From NCBI GenBank assembly GCA_964020975.1, contig OZ026628.1:50595336-50659335 (forward strand): 64,000 nt of DNA. Reading direction: 5' to 3'. The position numbers and the translations under genes were made by a program. Under the pieces are notes generated by a model that was not told the origin of the DNA, did no database searches, and saw nothing but the letters and a program-made list of their open reading frames with translations. Of the stretch, positions 61,418-64,000 are shown piece by piece. Numbering within the stretch: the stretch's first letter is position 1; each line of letters starts with the position of its first letter. The DNA comes from Hermodice carunculata (taxonomy: Eukaryota; Annelida; Polychaeta; Eunicida; Amphinomidae).

Positions 61418-62260
61418 GTGGAAACAAGCCACCCCTTATATATCTATACCCGTTCAGTTCACCTGACTCCATTGTTGTCAATATGTTTTACGAAGGTCAA
61501 TTATTCCAAACTATTTGTGGTTGGGTGTTTAACGTTGGCAGTTGTTATATTTGTACTACTTCATTATCCATATAGCAGACATGATGACAATTTGTGGTAG
61601 GTAATCTTCTTAATGCTTTGGCATTTAGACTTAAGCAACAACGGCACAATAATTTGGAACTGCCTCGCAACGTCTCTGTGGAGAAAACATGGGATGCTTA
61701 CCAGAATGGGGAGATGTTTGAGCCATCAACCTCAAGGTATGGTTTGGTATGAAGGATGAAAGAAAATTATTGTTTCCTTACTGGAAGTAAATGAATGCTT
61801 GGTAAATTGTCAACAGGCAATGCGTATGCACATTTTTCCTCAGCAAATATAGATTGGGCAGTATTGTGTTCAGAGATAAAATGTACGAAAATTATAGATA
61901 TAATAGCAGAATTCCCGGGTCCCCCAGCTCTTTATATTGGTGGAGACACAAGATGGCAGAGCTCGAATGAGAATTAAGGAGAGTAAAAGATGTGTCTTAT
62001 CACTAATGTTTCAGGGTAATAAGTGCATAACTTTACACGAGCAAGTTATCATTAACTTTCTAAGTGTGGCAAACTTCACTGACATGAAAGGTCCAAAAAC
62101 TGCTGGGATGCCTGAAAGACGGTTTACTAAATATGTTGTCACAAGAAGAGTGCCATATTTAGTAAAGGCCTGCCACTTAACATGCAACAATTTGCTGTCT
62201 CGAATCAATCTATATCTATATAGTTTTCTGTTCTGTTTTCATTTTGGTCATCAGGGGTGA
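61418..62260 (+). pseudogene. Decayed ORF of unknown family with a membrane-helix-like segment
   Basis: 61418-61600 is open and holds KLFVVGCLTLAVVIFVLLHY, a possible signal anchor. 61603-61737, in another frame, reads ALAFRLKQQRHNNLELPRNV then VEKTWDAYQNGEM. 61795-61977 and 61937-62260 add GNAYAHFSSANIDWAVLCSE and TDMKGPKTAGMPERRFTKYV. The amino-acid texture looks like real protein, but the pieces lie in different frames with stops between. A decayed retrocopy or a type II membrane protein gene fragment inside the intron is possible. I do not recognise the family. Confidence 0.35.
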
Positions 62261-62286
62261 CAATCTTTAGATTATACAGCAATTCT

Positions 62287-62897
62287 CAATAGGGTCTATG
62301 CATAAGTTCACCAAGCAGGGAAACCTGAGTCAAGTGCGCACAGGTTTCTGGGTAATTTGCGGGCCACTCAGTCTTAACGCACAGGCTACAGCGCTACTTA
62401 ATACAGCAAGTAACAAGGAGTGAAACACGGACTAGGATATCTTCAAAAATAGAACCTAGGGTGGCTGAAAAGTATTTGAAAGACAAAGGGATATCAGTTG
62501 ATGAAAGGAATAAAGTGCCAATTTTAGTTTTGATATTTGTCAGTTAGACATTTCTTCCTGGTATCAACATTACAGCCCACTACGGTCAGTGGTGGTTTAC
62601 CATGATAATTCGCCTTGTCACTCAACGTTCTAATTTTCAATGCCTTTCTTACCACCTCCGCCAACGATATACAATGGTAAACTTCTATACACCTCCTGTA
62701 TTTGGTCCATTTCCTCCTTTTCTGTTCATGTTGACACAAACAAAATTAATATCCGCCATCATGCACTGGCGTGAAGACTTTTGAGAAGGTGCACAGGGCG
62801 CCATCTGGTAGCAAAAATCAGCCCGCATGCCTTGCTTTTGTAATGGGACAACTGCCAGGGATTTCCTGCTTGGTGAATTTATGCATAGACCGTATTG
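62287..62897. mobile_element. 611-bp element with about 33-bp TIRs
   Basis: CAATAGGGTCTATGCATAAG followed by TTCACCAAGCAGG at the left is mirrored by CCTGCTTGGTGAATTTATGC then ATAGACCGTATTG at the right, with only a few mismatches. No transposase ORF fits in it. No clear target duplication was found, so the superfamily is open. Confidence 0.65.
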
Positions 62898-63109
62898 TCA
62901 AATCTTTATGAAGATTTCTGATACTGCCAGCACGAGGCATGTTTTGAAGTGACATGCTGATACCCTTTCCCTTTTGTGCTCATGATCCGTTTGCCTTCAG
63001 AAGCTTATTTTAAAAGCTTTAAACAGTACACATGTGTATTATCCCGATTTTATTGTTTGTATTTATATCTGTGGATTTTCCTGGGGAAGTACATTTTTTA
63101 ATTTTCCAG

Positions 63110-63256
63110 TGATCAAAAGAAGTCCAATGCCACAACTTACTATAGTAACAACAGTGGCCAGGCAGTGTTGACAAAAGCAGATGCCACACACACATATCAA
63201 GAGTTAGGAAATGATGCTAGACCAGCAGCAGAAAGCCAGTATGAGCATTTAAGCCA
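63110..63256 (+). CDS. Cytoplasmic exon with ITAM-like motif
   Basis: The acceptor TTTAATTTTCCAG enters in phase 2, joining AG|T to give Ser, consistent with the transmembrane exon. It encodes SDQKKSNATTYYSNNSGQAV then LTKADATHTYQELGNDARPA and AESQYEHLSQ. YQEL and YEHL are 11 residues apart, within the ITAM spacing YxxL-x(6-12)-YxxL. SQYEHL also fits the ITIM form S-x-Y-x-x-L, and YSN fits a Grb2-SH2 site. The frame reaches TGA at 63258, but a donor CCA|GTGAGT lies at 63257, so the exon either ends the protein or splices on. Confidence 0.7.
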
Positions 63257-63824
63257 GTGAGTATACAGACAAATTGAGATTAATCCATGGCTGAACATTC
63301 AATGGGGCTAATTCAAGCAAAGATGAATCAGGGCATTCTGTAAATTGACATGACATTTATTGTCAAGTACACAAGTGACTCTCTATGGTGTAATGCACTC
63401 ACATACAACAAGTATTGGTTGTATTTCTTGCTTAATGACATCAGCAGCAGAGCTGGATAGCTGATTTGTATAGGCTAGGTGGAAGTGTATTGAAGCAAGG
63501 AACCTGTCTATGATTTGGCAAGGTACTATAATGTAATTTCATGGTTGAGGGACGGGGTTGCCTTGATAAACTACAGGTAAACTGTCTGTGGTAATGGTGG
63601 CAACAAGTAGGCAACACTTGACATTGTTGATATTTTTTTTTCATTGGGGGAGTGCCTTGTTGGGCTGAGCATAGATATGTCAATCACTTGTGTCAATGAT
63701 GTTGAAAATAGATATGATCATTAATGTAACATTCCTGAGCACTGAGTATAGAACAATGTTGCAGTCCCGTGCAGAAGCAGTGATATACATGTATAATTCC
63801 ATACTTTGTGTTTGCTATTTGTAG

Positions 63825-63846
63825 GCAGTCTGTGATGTCAATGTAG
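63825..63846 (+). CDS. Possible short terminal coding exon
   Basis: TTTGCTATTTGTAG precedes an exon start that, joined to the tail exon in phase 2, gives QQSVMSM then TAG. This would replace the immediate TGA after SQ with a seven-residue end. Either ending leaves the tyrosine motifs untouched. Confidence 0.35.
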
Positions 63847-64000
63847 TACACTACGGGTAGCTTAATTGTATGCTAGAATATTGCCGTCCCTTTGGGGGGA
63901 TAACTAGCACACTTGAACACAATATCACTGTAGCAAATCAAATGTAATTCAAGAGCCCACATGTAGTTAAAGTTAGCACCTTGTGTGGAGAGGGCAAAAA

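Larger units (their letters stand above)
42274..63846 (+). other. Gene span: IgSF receptor with ITAM-like tail (5' end not found)
   Basis: Seven candidate exons read in one direction with compatible phases. Three Ig exons and a stalk exon are each a multiple of three and phase 1-1. The transmembrane exon enters in phase 1 and leaves in phase 2, and the tail exon enters in phase 2. The predicted product is a single-pass surface receptor: Ig domains outside, Thr-rich stalk, one membrane helix and a tyrosine-signalling tail. The signal-peptide exon is missing from what I can recognise. In-frame TAG codons in two Ig exons mean the locus may be a pseudogene, a null allele or an alternatively spliced gene. 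The conserved phases and intact tail argue against long decay. Confidence 0.65.

Overview
This is an AT-rich, gene-poor stretch of animal DNA, most likely from a marine invertebrate. The signs are spliced immunoglobulin-domain exons separated by kilobase introns, many microsatellites, satellite-like repeats built on motifs such as TGACCTTGACCT, tRNA-derived SINEs, a LINE tail, several MITE families and Ty3/gypsy-type fossils. An invertebrate deuterostome (amphioxus, hemichordate) or a lophotrochozoan would fit; the sequence alone does not settle it. I see no bacterial genes, CRISPR array, rRNA or free-standing tRNA gene.

Layout. 1-2819 (minus): the gag and protease part of a Ty3/gypsy-like fossil running off the left edge. 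2820-5440: AT-rich DNA without a recognised gene. 5440-7250 (minus): a decayed helicase/HNH-nuclease-like gene of a mobile element. 7443-14008: a composite of about 515-bp repeats with hairpin termini resembling non-autonomous rolling-circle ('pearl'/Helentron-like) elements. 15.1-18.3 kb: one arm of a large inverted duplication, whose partner lies at 39.5-40.7 kb; the left arm carries an extra 2.2-kb Tigger-like DNA transposon that itself contains an AT tract and a SINE. 19.5-23.2 kb: further satellite-type elements. 23.2-28.1 kb: mostly unassigned single-copy sequence. 28.8-37.6 kb (plus): a decayed Ty3/gypsy-like retroelement with gag, protease, RT, RNase H, integrase and an extra 3' ORF.

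42.27-63.85 kb (plus): the main host locus. It has at least three Ig-domain exons, a Thr-rich stalk exon, a transmembrane exon and a cytoplasmic exon, and their splice phases are mutually compatible (1-1 for the Ig and stalk exons, 1-2 for the transmembrane exon, phase-2 entry for the tail). The tail has an ITAM-like pair (YQEL, 11 residues, YEHL) and a YSN motif, which suggests a tyrosine-signalling cell-surface receptor. Two Ig exons each contain one in-frame TAG, one of them exactly where the core Ig tryptophan is expected. The locus is therefore a recent pseudogene, a null allele, or a gene that skips or recodes those exons. Decayed tandem copies of the first Ig exon follow it. The introns are loaded with a LINE carrying a nested SINE, MITEs with TA target sites, a foldback-like element, minisatellites and a MITE holding six E2F-type motifs.

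The first (signal-peptide) exon of the receptor was not found. Other exons may have been missed, since exon calls rest on splice signals and motif reading only.
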